DNA of 64,000 nucleotides from Niebla homalea (taxonomy: Eukaryota; Ascomycota; Lecanoromycetes; Lecanorales; Ramalinaceae), in NCBI GenBank assembly GCA_019925105.1, contig JAHGAU010000034.1:638472-702471 (forward strand), in the 5' to 3' direction. The notes beneath the pieces are model-generated. The model had not been told where the DNA came from, ran no database searches, and saw only the letters and a program-made list of their open reading frames with translations. The position numbers and the translations under genes were made by a program. Below, piece after piece: positions 24,447 to 36,930 of the stretch; within the stretch, counting starts at the first letter, position 1; each line of letters begins with the position of its first letter.

Positions 24447-26595
24447 GTCTTAAGAAGGCTTTTATTTATTTATAAATATTAAGGAATTAGGTTTAATTAT
24501 ACGATTTAATCGTAAACAACCTATTATACTTTTTTTATTAAATTAACGGTAATTAAAATTAAGAAGATATTATTAAAAACCGATCTTTATTATTATTATT
24601 ATATTATATATATATAGTAAGAGTAATAGACTATCGATTTATATATATTTATAAAGTAATCCTAATTATTACTTATTACCCAATTAAACATTAAAATTAA
24701 GAAAAATAAGGGTATTTAAATAACCCCCCTTTAAGTACCTATATTCGGATATTCTTATTACCACCCTCGATTAATATAAGGACCCCGTTCGTACGTATCG
24801 GTAAATTATTATCGATATTTATTAATTAACTATAAATTATTAAAAATTAAGAAGTAAAAAAATATAATAAAGCTTTTAATATGCTATAATTATAAAAGCG
24901 CGGTAATATTTCTATATTAACGATAAGCTTAACCTTAATTAAGAAATAATCGTATATATTATTAAATATTTTAAATTATTATTAAGGAAAATAAAATTTA
25001 TACGTTAATATAAGCTATCTTTTTAAAAGAAAAGAAATTAAAGTAATTAAAAAAAAAATTTAAAAACTAATTACTTTAAACGATATAAAACTACTATTTA
25101 ATATTAACGATTATAATAATTAAAATATAAGATTCCTTAAGTTAATTTAAATAACCGAAATGGATTAAATTATAAGTTTTAATATTTCATTTTAAGCGAT
25201 TAAACTATAAGTTTTAATATCTTATTTTAAGCGATTAATTTATATATTATAAATAAGATTTTTTAATTTAATTTAAAGTATTATATATATTCTTTAAAGA
25301 CGTAAAATTAATCTTAAAGATTATTTTATATTAAATAAATAATCTTTTAAGTTTTATTAAGCGATTCCGGGTACTTTGACTTTTAATATATGTATAAAAT
25401 TCTCTAATAGTTATTAAAATAACCGAATTCAACTATATAGCTTAACGATAAAGGTGATAAAAATAAGATTCCTTAATAAAACTTAAGTAATCATGTATAC
25501 CTTTTAAAAAGATATTTTTTATTAAAACGTAAATTATTAAGTTAAAAGTTATTTAAGGCGGTAATTAGGTTTTAAATTATTTACGGAGGTTTAAACCGGT
25601 CTTTAAAATTCCTAGGAAATAACCGCGAGTTATATAATACGTTAATAAGACGTAACGGGCCCTTTATTTTAAGTTATAAATCGAGTAACTAGGAATCGAA
25701 AAACTAAAGAGTAAATTAAAAGAGTAAATAATAAGAAAAAGTAAATAACGAAACCGATCGAAAGAATTAATAGATAAATAGATATATTTATAATAATAAT
25801 TATATCGTATATATACTAAGAATATTAATAGTAACTTATAATAATTTCCGACGCGAGACTTACCTTATTTAACGGTATCCTTTTTAAAAGCTTTTCTATA
25901 TAGAAAGTAAAGTAGATTAAAATAAATATTTTAAACTTATTTCAGCTTAAAAAGAAATATAAACTTATAATAAAATATAACTTATATATACCTATATAAT
26001 AACCTTAAAGATTAAAGAGATCCTTAATATTATTACCCGATTATACCTTAACTTAACCCTTCCTTTTTTTAAAAAAATATAATATATTATTACTCGGAGT
26101 AACCGTAAACCCCTTTCCTTAAAATATATTTATTAATACTAATATTACCTTAACGACAGTATATTTTATTTTATATATATTTTAATGCCTTTAAATTGAA
26201 AAAGGTAAAGTAAAATATTATTACATTAATTAAAAAATTAATTATAGTATTATTATTTTCCTTATTAATATTTTATTTCCTTTATTAAAAAGAATATATA
26301 CCTTACTTTTATACTTTATATTAAATAAAGGATAAAGAAGATCGGGATAAATTTATATAAATTATAGGATTATTTTATATTTATTAATAATTATAAGTAT
26401 TATTAAAGACTATTTAATAATAAATTTTATTAACCTTTCTTTAAGGAAAAACGAAATATCCTTAAAAGTCCTTTTATCTTTAAAATTTAAAAAGGAATTA
26501 ATTAATATATCTAAAGTAAAAAAGTATTTAAATAACTTTAAGTATTTTCCTTAATAATAATAATAAAATTAAATATAAAAGAAAATTTAATAATA
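24194..26595. mobile_element. Unclassified 2.4-kb insert with 13-bp flanking direct repeats
   Basis: Copy A of the LINE is continuous here (around 11070), so this is an insertion. The 13-bp word tttttatataatc flanks both sides (24181-24193 and 26596-26608) and fits a target duplication. The left end is repeat D copy 2 (24192-24446), related to 1141-1395. The right end is A-rich with a TAA run (cttaataataataataaa). Terminal inverted repeats, LTR pairs and a readable ORF were not found. A long duplication with one simple-sequence end suggests target-primed insertion, but an LTR-derived or rearranged element is possible. Confidence 0.6.
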
Positions 26596-28713
26596 TTTTT
26601 ATATAATCCTTTTAATTTAGTTTTTTATTAATTTATAAATTAAATACCTTAATATTAACTTCCGGTTTTATTATTATATTACTTAAGTCCATTATAATTA
26701 TTATATCGTATAACTTTAGGCTCCTTATTATATAAATAAATTTATACTTATATAGGACGAATTAAACCTTATATATCTTTATTTATTATAAATAGATTTT
26801 ATAAGTTTATTTTAGCTTTAAGAAATTTATATAAATAAACGTATTATAAGTTAAAAAGTAAATATCGTTAATAAAGCTTTTTACTTAAACCTTTTATTTT
26901 AACTTCGTTAAGTTTTTAATAAACGGGCCGTTAAAGAATAAAAATAAAATTAAAAAGATAAATAACTTTTAAGGAATCCTTATTATTGCGGGTTTTATTA
27001 TATTTATCTTTTATCTTAAGCTGATTAACGTCGCTTAATTACTTAAGAAACTTTTTATTTAATTTATAAGGAAAAGTAAGACCCTTTTTTTCTATAAATT
27101 ATATAGTAACTTTTAATAATTTACTTTATTAAACGCCTTTATAATATTTAAGGAAAAAAGACTTATAATGTACTTTTTCCTATAGTTTTATATTATATAT
27201 ACGTTATTAATTAAGCCTTTAAGAGCCGTTTCTGTTAACTATCCTTTTTTTATTTTTATTTATTAATTAAAGAGTAATTTATATTCTTTTACGTAATTAC
27301 TTAAAATCTTTATAATTATTATCTTTAAAGCCTTTTTTAACGTATAAAGGAATATTATAGGTTTATATAATTTTATTTCTGAATAATTTAACTTAACCGG
27401 TTTCTTAAAGATAATCGTTTTAACCTTTTTAAATTTATAAAAATAATATCCTATATTAAAATAAGCTTAAAATAAGTAAATAAAAACCTTTTTAAATAGT
27501 AACGTTATTATAAATAGGAACTTATTTAATATACCGTCAAGTCCAAGGATTTTATCCTTCTTTAATTTATTAATTATTTTAATTATTATTTCTTAGGTTA
27601 TTATTTTACTTATTATTATTAATTTAGGATATACCGTACCGTCGATATTTATTAAATTAGCTTCCGGTAACGGGGGAAAGAACGTTTTTTTAAAAGTTTT
27701 AATCTTATTATTAAAGGTATTTATTACCGTACCGTTTAATCTTTTTAAGGGTAAAAACTTAAAAATAAGTTTAAGTTTTTTATTCTGTTTTTTACCGTAT
27801 TTTATTAGCTTCTAAATATTATAAAAGGAAACCGTTAAGTTATATATTATAGCCCGGAAGTACATTTATTTAGCCTTCCGGATAATTCTTTTTTTTTTCT
27901 TTTTAAGCTTCCTTTAACCGTTAAAGCGTTTCTTAATTCCTATATTTAATAATTTATTTTATAAGCGTTTTTATTTTTATAGTCACCTTTATATATTTTT
28001 TATTTTAATAGGTTTTAATTCTTTAAAACGGCTTTATTATTAAGATTATAATATTAATTACTTTATTTAAAGCCTTTATTATCCGTTTTATAAAACGGTT
28101 AATTTATTCCTTATTATCGAGTTAAGGGAGCTTCGTTAATTAAGATATTACCTTTATTATTTTTATAAATACCTTAGCTTCCTTAACCGTTTTTTATATT
28201 TATTTAAACGGTAAAAACGGAGTTATATTAACGGATCAGTTTAAAATCGTTTATATCGGAACGTAATTTAAACTATATTTTAAGTTTTCTTAAGGTCTAT
28301 ATATTATAATTAATTTAATAATATTTTCCGAGTTAAATATTAAGTCGATTATAGTCTTAAGTTTACGGCTTTTTTTTATAATAGCTTTTTTTAACGTTAA
28401 TAACGTAAAATTAAACCGTATAATAATTATTAATAATTCCTTAAATTTAATATAAATTAATTATATAACCGTCCTTATTCTATTAAATATAATAAAGATT
28501 AAAGTCCTTTATTAAAAGGTACTTATTAAGTACGGCTATAATATCCTTAAGTAATAGGATTATAAAAAGTTCCTTTTTATTTATTAATAACGGATTATAC
28601 GTATTATAAATATTTAAATTACCCTTAATATCCCCTTTTTATACGATCCGGAATATATATAGGTTCCTTCCGTAATAAATAACGTCTTAATTATTTATAT
28701 TTAACTTTTTATT
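26596..28713 (-). mobile_element. Tad1-like LINE, copy B, middle segment with RT
   Basis: Continues copy B after the 2.4-kb insert and aligns with copy A from about 11070 to 13150. The RT is better preserved here than in copy A. The minus strand from 27560 reads LGLDGILNKFLFIITLLFKK with no stop, then KFKKVKTIIFKKPVKLNYSE and YKPIIFL. These correspond to the GPDGIPN..L, ...VLRKPGK.DY and YRPIALL motifs of Tad1/Jockey-type RTs. The catalytic YADD box was not located with confidence. It ends at TTATT (28709-28713), the left target duplication of the copia element. Confidence 0.85.
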
Positions 28714-28877
28714 TGTTGAATATGCAGGATCGCCACTTGGGAGATCACGTGACGCGGATCAGATTAAATAAGGCGGACGTACTAAACTTAAGTAGGATAG
28801 CGGTATATAACCTTATATATATAGTTTTACTTTATATATAGGAATAATTAAGTAATTTATATTTTTTAACTTTAATA
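28714..28877 (+). repeat. Copia 5' LTR (164 bp)
   Basis: Pairs with 34630-34791. The first 55 bases are free of RIP (tgttgaatatgcaggatcgc and ccacttgggagatcacgtga); from about 28765 on nearly every CpA/TpG has become TpA. It ends taactttaata where the 3' LTR keeps caactttaaca. Confidence 0.93.
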
Positions 28878-28890
28878 GGTTATAAGCCCG
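28878..28890 (+). promoter_or_regulatory. Copia primer-binding site, half-tRNA type
   Basis: Directly after the LTR the sequence is ggttataagcccg. With one RIP-type change undone (TAA for TGA) it is complementary to the anticodon arm of initiator-Met tRNA (GGGCTCATAACC). Copia elements are known to prime with an internal half of this tRNA. Position and match agree. Confidence 0.7.
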
Positions 28891-30399
28891 AACTACGCGT
28901 CCAGGTACTTAGATAACGTCTTTTTAATATTTAATTTAACCTATAAACGGTAATAAACTTATAATATAAAATATACCCGTAAACGATACTTATATACAGG
29001 TTATATTATTAAAAATCGATTTAGTTAAACGTATAATACTACGGTTATAAATAGAGAAGCCTATTTAATTACTTATATTCCAAAATTAAAAAGGGAGAAC
29101 GTTTTATTAACGAGAATATATAGACCGTTATTTCTTAGCCCTATTAAGGGCCGTAAACGCTTATACGTTAAAAAGTTAAACCGGCGCTAAGTTAATAAAG
29201 CCGAGACATAAGGCCCTTAAAACTAATATATATATATAGAGTTTTAACCGGGGTTTAAATAAGAAATTTAAAACGTTAAATAAATATTAAATATATTATA
29301 AAACTTTATTAAATTTAAAGTTTTAAAGACCGTATTAAAATTAAGTTTTTTTAAGATTAATTAAAAATAAATTACTTAGATTTAAGCATATTATAGTTTA
29401 AAATCATTTATTTTAATTTAATTTCAGAAAGTAAATATAAGACGGAATAAATAATTAATAATTAAACCTCTTAAAATAAGGATTAATCCTTAAAAAAGAG
29501 GGGTTAAGAATTAATTATAGAATTCTTTAATAAATAATTAAACTTAAGATAAGCCTATTTATTATAGATCGTAAAAATTAAAGTTTTTAAGTTAAAATAA
29601 AATAATTAAAATAAGCTTAAACGCTTTAATTATAAAAATTAAAGGCCTTTAAGTGGAAAGGGATAATAATCTTAAGGGTATATATATAACGTTATAATAT
29701 ATTATAAAGTTTCATTTTAATTTTAATTAAAATAAAGAATACTTTAATTAATAAAGCTTTATATTACTTATTACCTTAAAATATATAATAGTCCCGTATA
29801 AAATATAATATTTAAACTTTATTATTTATTAATATCGTTATATATGAAGTACTTTTTTTCCCTTTATATTTAAAGACCTAAGGAAGGAAAATCGTTTTAA
29901 TCCAGTTAATAAAGATTAAGTCGAAAATAAGGATTACTTATTACCGTAAATACCGTAGTTATACGATAGCTTCAGTTTAAAAGCGTTTAAAAAACCCTTA
30001 ATTAACTTATTAAATATTATTATTTTCAAACTGGATATAAACGTTAAAAATTAAATACCGTTATTTAACGTAAATTACCCTTTACCCTCAGATAATAAGT
30101 CTTTAAAGTACTAGACGTCGTTAGACTTAAACTTAAGTATTATTAGTAATTATAATATGATTAATATTTTATTAATACCGTCTTCCGTATACTTTATTAA
30201 CGATAACGATTAAAAAAGACTTTACTATAAAGGGGTTTCCCTTAAGCTTAATCCCTTTATTAATAGATTAACGGTAATAAATATTATAAAGTTAATAAAT
30301 AAAAGATTAAATAATAATTAATAACCTTTAAAAGTTAAAGGAGAAAGATACCTTTAAGGTATATATAACCTTAAAGAATTATTACGGTATTAATATTAA

Positions 30400-30960
30400 A
30401 TATTTAATTAATACTATAGAAAACCCGGATATAATCTAGGAACGACTTAAGGATTAATATAAATTATAAGGGTCTAGGCTATATACGGAACTTATATAAA
30501 AGCTTATAAGTTTATAAAAGACTTCAAATATAATAATCAATAAATATAATAGCCGTTATTAGAAAGTTTATATTAAAATTAAGGTAATTAATAGCTCTTT
30601 AATTATCCCGGATTATTTTATTATTTAAATATTCTTAAATAAATTAAAGGAGTTATGATAAACGTAATACTTAATACTTACTTAAACGGCGGTATAATAA
30701 GGCCCGGGTATCCTTAAATTTTACGATATTATATAAAGGGCCCGTAATAAAAAAGCTCGGGCGGTTATCTAGTATTTAAATATCTCGATATAAGCTTATA
30801 AGGATACGTTAAAGGGTTATAATAAAAAAACCTTTATTAAAACCCGGGAAAAGCTTATCTATTAATATTATACTTAAAAGGAGTATAATAATAAGTATAT
30901 TAAAAATAAATATTAAGACCTTTATCCCGAAAAAAAGCTTATAAAGTTCCGTATTAAAAA
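30400..30960 (+). pseudogene. Copia Gag (UBN2-type) region
   Basis: The plus strand near 30430-30640 reads ERLKDQYKLQGSRLYTELIQ, then KLISLQKTSNIIINKYNS and PDYFIIQIFLNKL (Q for TAA). This matches the copia Gag core W..L...Y...G....L...L.....G.....Y...., followed by a segment ending L.NGLP. Stops are all TAA or TAG. The Gag start upstream (29.8-30.3 kb) and the zinc knuckle and protease downstream were not resolved. Confidence 0.75.
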
Positions 30961-31559
30961 GCTTAAGATTATTAAGGAGATTACCACGTTTATAAATTTC
31001 TTAATAACCGACTCTTACTTATTAACGTATATATAATAATTAATAATAATAATATTGGTTACCTTAATAAAGCTATAAAAGCTAATAATCCTTAATAATA
31101 ATTATAATTAATATATTTTTTATAAAAAGAGATTCTTTTAAGGGAAATTAAAACCTTATTAATCCTTATCTTTAAGGCCCGGGTTAATAAGAATAAGTTA
31201 TATAGGGGGTATAAGTATTATTTATATAATATATAGGGTGGATAATAAGCCCGTTAAGGTAAAATTTATGGATACGGTATACTCCCCGGTGAATTTAATT
31301 AATTTTATATTTAAAACGTAACTTTTAAATTATAAGGTTTAACTTAATATAATACGGACGGTCCGGACGGTAATATATAGTTAAAAAAAGCTTATTTATA
31401 GCAAATAAAACGGTTTATTTATAATTAATTTATAAGAATTTACCCTTATTATAACGGCGTTTAATATATTTTCGGCTATACTTACTTAATATATATATAT
31501 AAGTTACTTTAGAACTTAAAAATTATTTTAATTAATAAATATATTAATTAAGATAGATT

Positions 31560-32000
31560 TTAAACGTAAACATTATAATAATAATAAGGCTAAAGACGCT
31601 TATTATACGTATTATATTACCGGATAATTATACTCTTAATTATATAAAAAATATTTTAAATTTATAAAAAACCCATTAAAGCTTATTTATATAGACCTTT
31701 TAAGGATAATTAATCTTTAAGGATATAACGGAATAACGTATTATATAACCTTCCGTAATAATAAAATTATAATATTAAAGGTTTACTTATTAATATATAA
31801 ATCGGATATAATTTAACGGTTTAAGGAATTTAAAGTTAAATATAAATAATCCTTAAATTAAAAGATTAAACGTTTTTAAATTAACGGTAAAGGTAAATAT
31901 ACGTTTAAAGCCTTCTTAAACTATTTAAAATAATATAAGATTATTTTTAAAATAATAATATATAAAAGTTTTAAATAAAATTTAATTAATAAGAAAATTA
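31560..32000 (+). pseudogene. Copia integrase core
   Basis: Around 31670-31860 the plus strand reads PLKLIYIDLLRIINLQGYNG, then ITYYITFRNNKIIILKVYLL and RFKEFKVKY. This is the copia integrase pattern P.E.IH.D..GPI...GYNG..Y.....DD.....W.Y.L.......F..F. The first catalytic Asp is kept (YIDLL); the second is obscured (RNN for a DD). RIP stops interrupt it. Upstream HHCC zinc-binding sequence lies near 31570-31660 but is degraded. Confidence 0.85.
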
Positions 32001-32999
32001 ACCGGGAGATTAATAAGAAAATTAAGGTTATACGGGTAATAAAAGGCATACTTAAAAGCTTTTAGCCGAAGTTAATTTAAACGGTAAATTATATAATTAT
32101 ACGGATATTATATATACGGCTTAAAAGAATAATATTATATTAAGTTTAATATAATAAGAAACCGGATATATCCTATATATAGACCTTAAGGTTAATCGTA
32201 TACGTAAAAACTATAGGTTATCGGGTTAAGCTCGATAATAAATTAAAATTATATATCTTAATAAATTTTAATAAAAAGATTAATAAATACTTTAAAGTAA
32301 TTAATCCACGGGTAAAATGGTTTAACCTTATGGTAAAGAACGTATATAACGTATATATTGAGGAAAAACGGGTAATACCGTTAGATAACTCGGATTATAA
32401 AAAGTTTATTAACTGAATCCAAAAGCTTAAGAAGGTAAAAAACCTTAATAAGACTTTAATTTAAAGGAAAAGTTCGGGAATTACGGTTTAATTAAAACGG
32501 ATATTATTAATATAAACTTTACCTTTACTGAGCGACTTATACGTCCGGTTATAATCCTTATTTAACGAATAACTTTACCGGACCCCTTAAACTTAATAAC
32601 TAAAGACCTAAAGATTAATCATAATTAAGGATAAAGGCAATAAATTAAAAATTTAATTAAAGATAACCCCGGCCTTATATTTCCGGATAAACCGCGTAAT
32701 ATATTATTAGATTTATTTTTTTTCTCGGCTTTATTAGCCCGTAATAAAAATAAATTATTATACCCTTTAACTTTAATATCCTTTAAAACGACCCCGGAAC
32801 TTATTAAGTTTAAAACTTATAAAAAAACTATAATAAATAAATATACCCGGATAAATTAAAAATTAACGGAAGATAATAAATACGGTCCCCTTAAAGAAAA
32901 TAATACTTAAGTCTTAATTATACGGAGTTAAATCCCCGCTAATATAACGATATTATAAGGATGGTAAGTTTATACCCTTAAACGTAAAGTTAATAATAA

Positions 33000-33540
33000 T
33001 ATAATTTACTATAAAACCCGGTAAATAATACGTAATTTTAAATAATATAAAAATATTAACTATAATAAAACGTTTACCTTAATAATAAAACCTATAAGCT
33101 ATAAGGTTCTCTTTACCCTTATAATGGTTAATAATTAAGATTTAAAGTAAATAAATATTAAAATAGTATTTTTTTACGATTTTATCGTGGAAGAAATATA
33201 CGTAAAATAGTTAAAAAAATAAGAAAAAACCGGTAAGAATAATAAGAAGCTTTATTATAAGCTTAAGAAAAGCCTATATAGATTAAAGTAATTATTATAG
33301 CTATAGTATAATCGTTTTTAAGAGTTTATAATTATATAGGGTTTTAAACTTATTTATATAAATTATTACGTATTCTTTTACTTTAAAACCGGTACGATTA
33401 TAACCGTATATTTAAATAACGTCTTAATAATTAATTTATTTAAATAAGGGGTTTAAGATTTAAAGGCCGTATTTAATTAGGAATTCCGTATATTTAATTT
33501 AGGTTTAATAAGTTATTATTTAAGTATTATTATTACGTAA
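33000..33540 (+). pseudogene. Copia reverse transcriptase
   Basis: The copia hallmark LKKALYGLKQAPR.WY appears at about 33250-33310 as KLKKSLYRLKQLLQLQYNR. The catalytic YVDD box follows as ITVYLNNVLII near 33400-33430, both Asp changed to Asn by G-to-A. Then come QGVQDLKAVFNQEFRIFNLG and LISYYLSI, equivalent to ...EF.MKDLG.LSYFLGI. Catalytically dead. Confidence 0.92.
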
Positions 33541-34139
33541 AATTAATAAAACCAAACGATCCGTCTTAATTAAAAAACTTATATTAAAAGGACAATATAA
33601 GATTATAATTAATAAGAAATTTACCCGACGTATATACTTATATAAGTTAATTTTAAGCCGGAACCGTTACTTAAGGGCTATTAAGTAAAGTCGGAATTTA
33701 AATAATAATATTAATTAGCCATAGATTTATTAATATATATTATACTTAATATATAACCGGATATAGCCTATATAATAATAATTATTAACCGGTATTCCGT
33801 AAATCCGTTTTATTAATATTAATTATATATAAAATAAATTATACGTTATTTACGGATTATTATATACTTTTAATTAATATATAAGGGTAAGCTTAAAACT
33901 CTTAATAAATATATTAATTCTAATTTTACGGTTAACTTTACCCGTAAATTAACTTTAAGTTATTTCTTTAACGTAGAAAGTATATTAATTTATTAATCCT
34001 TAAAAAAATAACCGATTATAACGTTATTTACTTATAAAGTTAAGTATACGGGATAAACGTAAGTTATTAAGGAAGTTATTTAATTAAAGGATTTATTAAA
34101 GTAAATATAACCCGATAAATCTGGATATATATTTATTAT

Positions 34140-34345
34140 TACGATCTATAATAATAATTAAAAGGCTATTATATTAATTAAAAACCCAGTATATTACGTA
34201 AGGATAAAGTATATAAATATTTAATTATATTAATTACGGGAATAACTTAAGGTTAATACCGTTAATCTTAAGTATATTTATATTACGGAGTAAATAGTTA
34301 ACGGGTTAATAAAGGCCTTACTTATTAAGACCTTTATATAATTTA
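34140..34345 (+). pseudogene. Copia RNase H
   Basis: Reads NQKAIILIKNPVYYVRIKYI, then NIQLYQLREQ and ITEQIVNGLIKALLIKTF. This corresponds to the copia RNase H consensus DN.GAI.LA.NP..H.R.KHID...H..RE......Y......AD..TK.L....F. It ends about 280 bp upstream of the PPT, as expected. Confidence 0.9.
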
Positions 34346-34617
34346 AATAAGCGTTAAGCCTTAAGGAGCTATTATATTGATAGTTTAAGGACCGTATACT
34401 TATTAACGGTAGATTTAATAATAAAACGGGTAATAAGTAATAAATAAATAATAATTATATAAAGGAATTAATTACTTAATAATTAAGGGAGTTAGCCACT
34501 TAATAACCAGGGGAGTTATTTAATAAATACGGTAATTAAATTCTTATATAAAAGGATATAACGTTAAAGCTATAAAGAAGCTATTTAATAAGTAAAATTT
34601 ACGGGCTATATATAAAG

Positions 34618-34629
34618 TTTAAAGGGGAG
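34618..34629 (+). other. Copia polypurine tract
   Basis: The purine run ending aaaggggag lies immediately before the 3' LTR start, the standard position for plus-strand priming. It lacks CpA/TpG and so could not be RIPed. Confidence 0.85.
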
Positions 34630-34791
34630 TATTAAATATACAGGATTGTTATTTAAGAGATTACGTAACGCAGATCAGATTAAATAAGGCGGACGTGTTA
34701 AACCCAAGTAAGATAGCGGCATATAGCCTTGTATATAGTCTCACTTTGTACATAGTAATAATCAAGCAACTTACACCTCTCAACTTTAACA
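34630..34791 (+). repeat. Copia 3' LTR (162 bp)
   Basis: Starts TATTAAATATACAGG (RIPed form of TGTTGAATATGCAGG) and ends CTTTAACA. The inner part to about 34690 is RIPed. The outer 100 bases are intact (gccttgtatatagtctcact and ttgtacatag, atcaagcaacttacacctct), the mirror image of the 5' LTR. The right target duplication TTATT follows. Confidence 0.93.
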
Positions 34792-36930
34792 TTATTAAGA
34801 AAGAAATACGTCTGTATTATCTCGTTACTTTTAAAGGTTAAATAAAAACTATCTCCCGGGTTAATCGAAAAGTAAATATACGGATTATATAGTAACTTCT
34901 ATATCGCTATAATATCGATATCCTTTATTTTTTTAAATTTAAATATTAATATTATAGCTTTAATTACTTTTCCGCGTACGTTATATTATATTATCCTTAA
35001 AAGTATAAATATATTAAATATTAATATTTATCAAGCTTTTTTTATTAACTTTTATTTATATAAACGATTTCTTTTTAAGGTTAAACGTTATTTATCTTAA
35101 TTTTTTCATTATAATAATAATCCCGGTCGGACAACCGGCTTTAAAGGTTAATATTACTATAAGCTTTTTCTTTTTTACGTTATTAATTATTACGTTTTAT
35201 CCTTTTTTATTTAATAGGCTTTATTTATATCTTAAGATTATTTTTAACTATTTTACCGGTTTAAGTTTATATAAGTTATAACGTTAAACTTTAATTACTA
35301 TTTTAATTTCTTTATATTAAGTTGTTTTTATTCTTATTATATACCGTAAGTTTTACGTTAAGTAACTATTATTATTATACGTTATATATTTTAACGCGTT
35401 CTTCGTTAAGCCCTTTATTATTAAATTAATATATTTATATATATTATGCCTTTCAGTATATATCGTATATTTCGTATTATTAAGGTACCTTATAATAATA
35501 TACCCGTACCCTTAATATTTAAAGTATTAATAGATATCCGTTACCCGGTTTTAAGGTTTTATTAATTTAAGGGACCTACCTTTTATTACCCCTTTATTAA
35601 GGATATTATTATATATTCTTATTAATATTACGCTTAAGATAACCGTAAAGTATTTCTTTATATAATTAAAGGCGTTTAGCCTTTTTATTATAAAAAGGAG
35701 ATTATAATTAACGATTTTTAACTTAAAGTATAAAACCATATTCTTTTTTTTTATCCGCCTTAAAATAATTTCCCCTTCTTCTTTTATAAATTTTATTAAG
35801 TATATCCCGTTTATTATAATAATAAAGAATTATTTTAATATTTTTATTGTTTTATACCCTTTTTTACCGGCTTATCCTTTTAATTTCTTTAATTTTTCCT
35901 TCGTTTTTAATAAAATTATATTAAGGAGGATATCCTTATTTTATAGTTTATATATTATAATAATTTATTCTATTAATAATTTTCTTATTATCTTAAACGT
36001 TTTTATTAATTATAGTAAATTTACTTTTACCATTATACTCCTTTTTTTCTCGCTTAATAATTATATGGTTATTATCCTCGTTTTCCTTAATATTATTATT
36101 TTCTTTTTTATTTTTACTTTTTTTATTATTAACGCTGGTACCGCTTTTACGGTTTTTATTACCCAGTTTATCCCCGCTTTTTTCTTTAAAGCCTCCTTTA
36201 TTACTTTTTTATTCCGTATGTATCCTTTCTATCTCCTTTCGCTTTTATCCGTTAACATTTTTATTACCGCCTTTTAAGTTCCGTATAGCTTTTTTAACTC
36301 CCTTAAACCTTTCTCCGTATTTACGTAAAAGTCTTTTACTTCCCGTAATCCGATTTATAATATCGGCCAGGTCTTTAACGTAATATTTTTTTTATATAAT
36401 TATAAGGAAACCTTTTAACGTTTTTACCGTTTCCTCCTTTTTTACTTTTCCCCTATATATTTAATAATTATTTTTTTTATAGCTTATTCTTATTTATTTA
36501 ATATTTCCTTATTTTTACTTAATTTTCTCTTAATTTATATATACTTAATAAAGCCTTTTACGCCTCCGTTTACCCTTTATTTATCCCTGTATATTATCCT
36601 TGTCCCTTCCGCCTTTTATTTATTACCTTTTATAATAATATTTTTATACGTTATACGCGTCCTTTTACGCGTATTTTATTAATTATAAATTCCTTATTTA
36701 ATTTAAAGCCTTTTTATCTTATATTTATCGCGTTATTTATATAACTTATTACCGTTCCTATTAATTTAAGCCGCTTATCCTTTTTCCCTTTTTACCTTTA
36801 TTATTATTCCGCTTCCGCTTATTATATTTAAAGTATTATCCTTATTATTACTTAAGCTATATACGTATATATCGTTTCTAACCTCTGGGGTCCCGTTATT
36901 CATCGCTATCTTCTCTTAAGGAGGTTTATT
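34792..36930 (-). mobile_element. Tad1-like LINE, copy B, 5' segment with ORF1 ghost
   Basis: Resumes copy B after the copia element and aligns with copy A from about 13190 to 15320. The ORF1 start is lost: the minus strand has ATA at 36909-36907 where copy A has ATG, followed by GCG ATG AAT AAC GGG ACC. The plus strand 36065-36277 is open for 70 codons only because former Gln codons of the minus strand appear as TTA Leu on the opposite strand; it is not a gene. The 5' end lies within about 20 bases of 36930. Confidence 0.8.

Larger units (their letters stand above)
28714..34791 (+). mobile_element. Complete Ty1/copia LTR retrotransposon, nested in LINE B
   Basis: A 6,078-bp element with LTRs at 28714-28877 and 34630-34791. 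The intact left edge begins TGTTGAATATGC and the intact right edge ends CTTTAACA. Target duplications TTATT lie at 28709-28713 and 34792-34796. Internal order is PBS, gag, integrase, RT, RNase H, PPT, which is the copia order (integrase before RT). All coding regions are RIPed. The LINE reads on across the site when compared with copy A (near 13190), so the copia insertion is younger than LINE B. Confidence 0.95.

Noticed and set aside
35551..35739. 62-codon open frame on the minus strand
   Set aside because: It lies inside LINE copy B, on the LINE coding strand but with no recognised domain, and the equivalent part of copy A is not open. Chance openness in AT-rich DNA is the simplest reading.
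36065..36277. 70-codon open frame on the plus strand, hydrophobic
   Set aside because: It is antisense to LINE B ORF1, whose strand is fixed by the start region and by copy A. The Phe/Ile/Leu-rich product is an antisense artefact.
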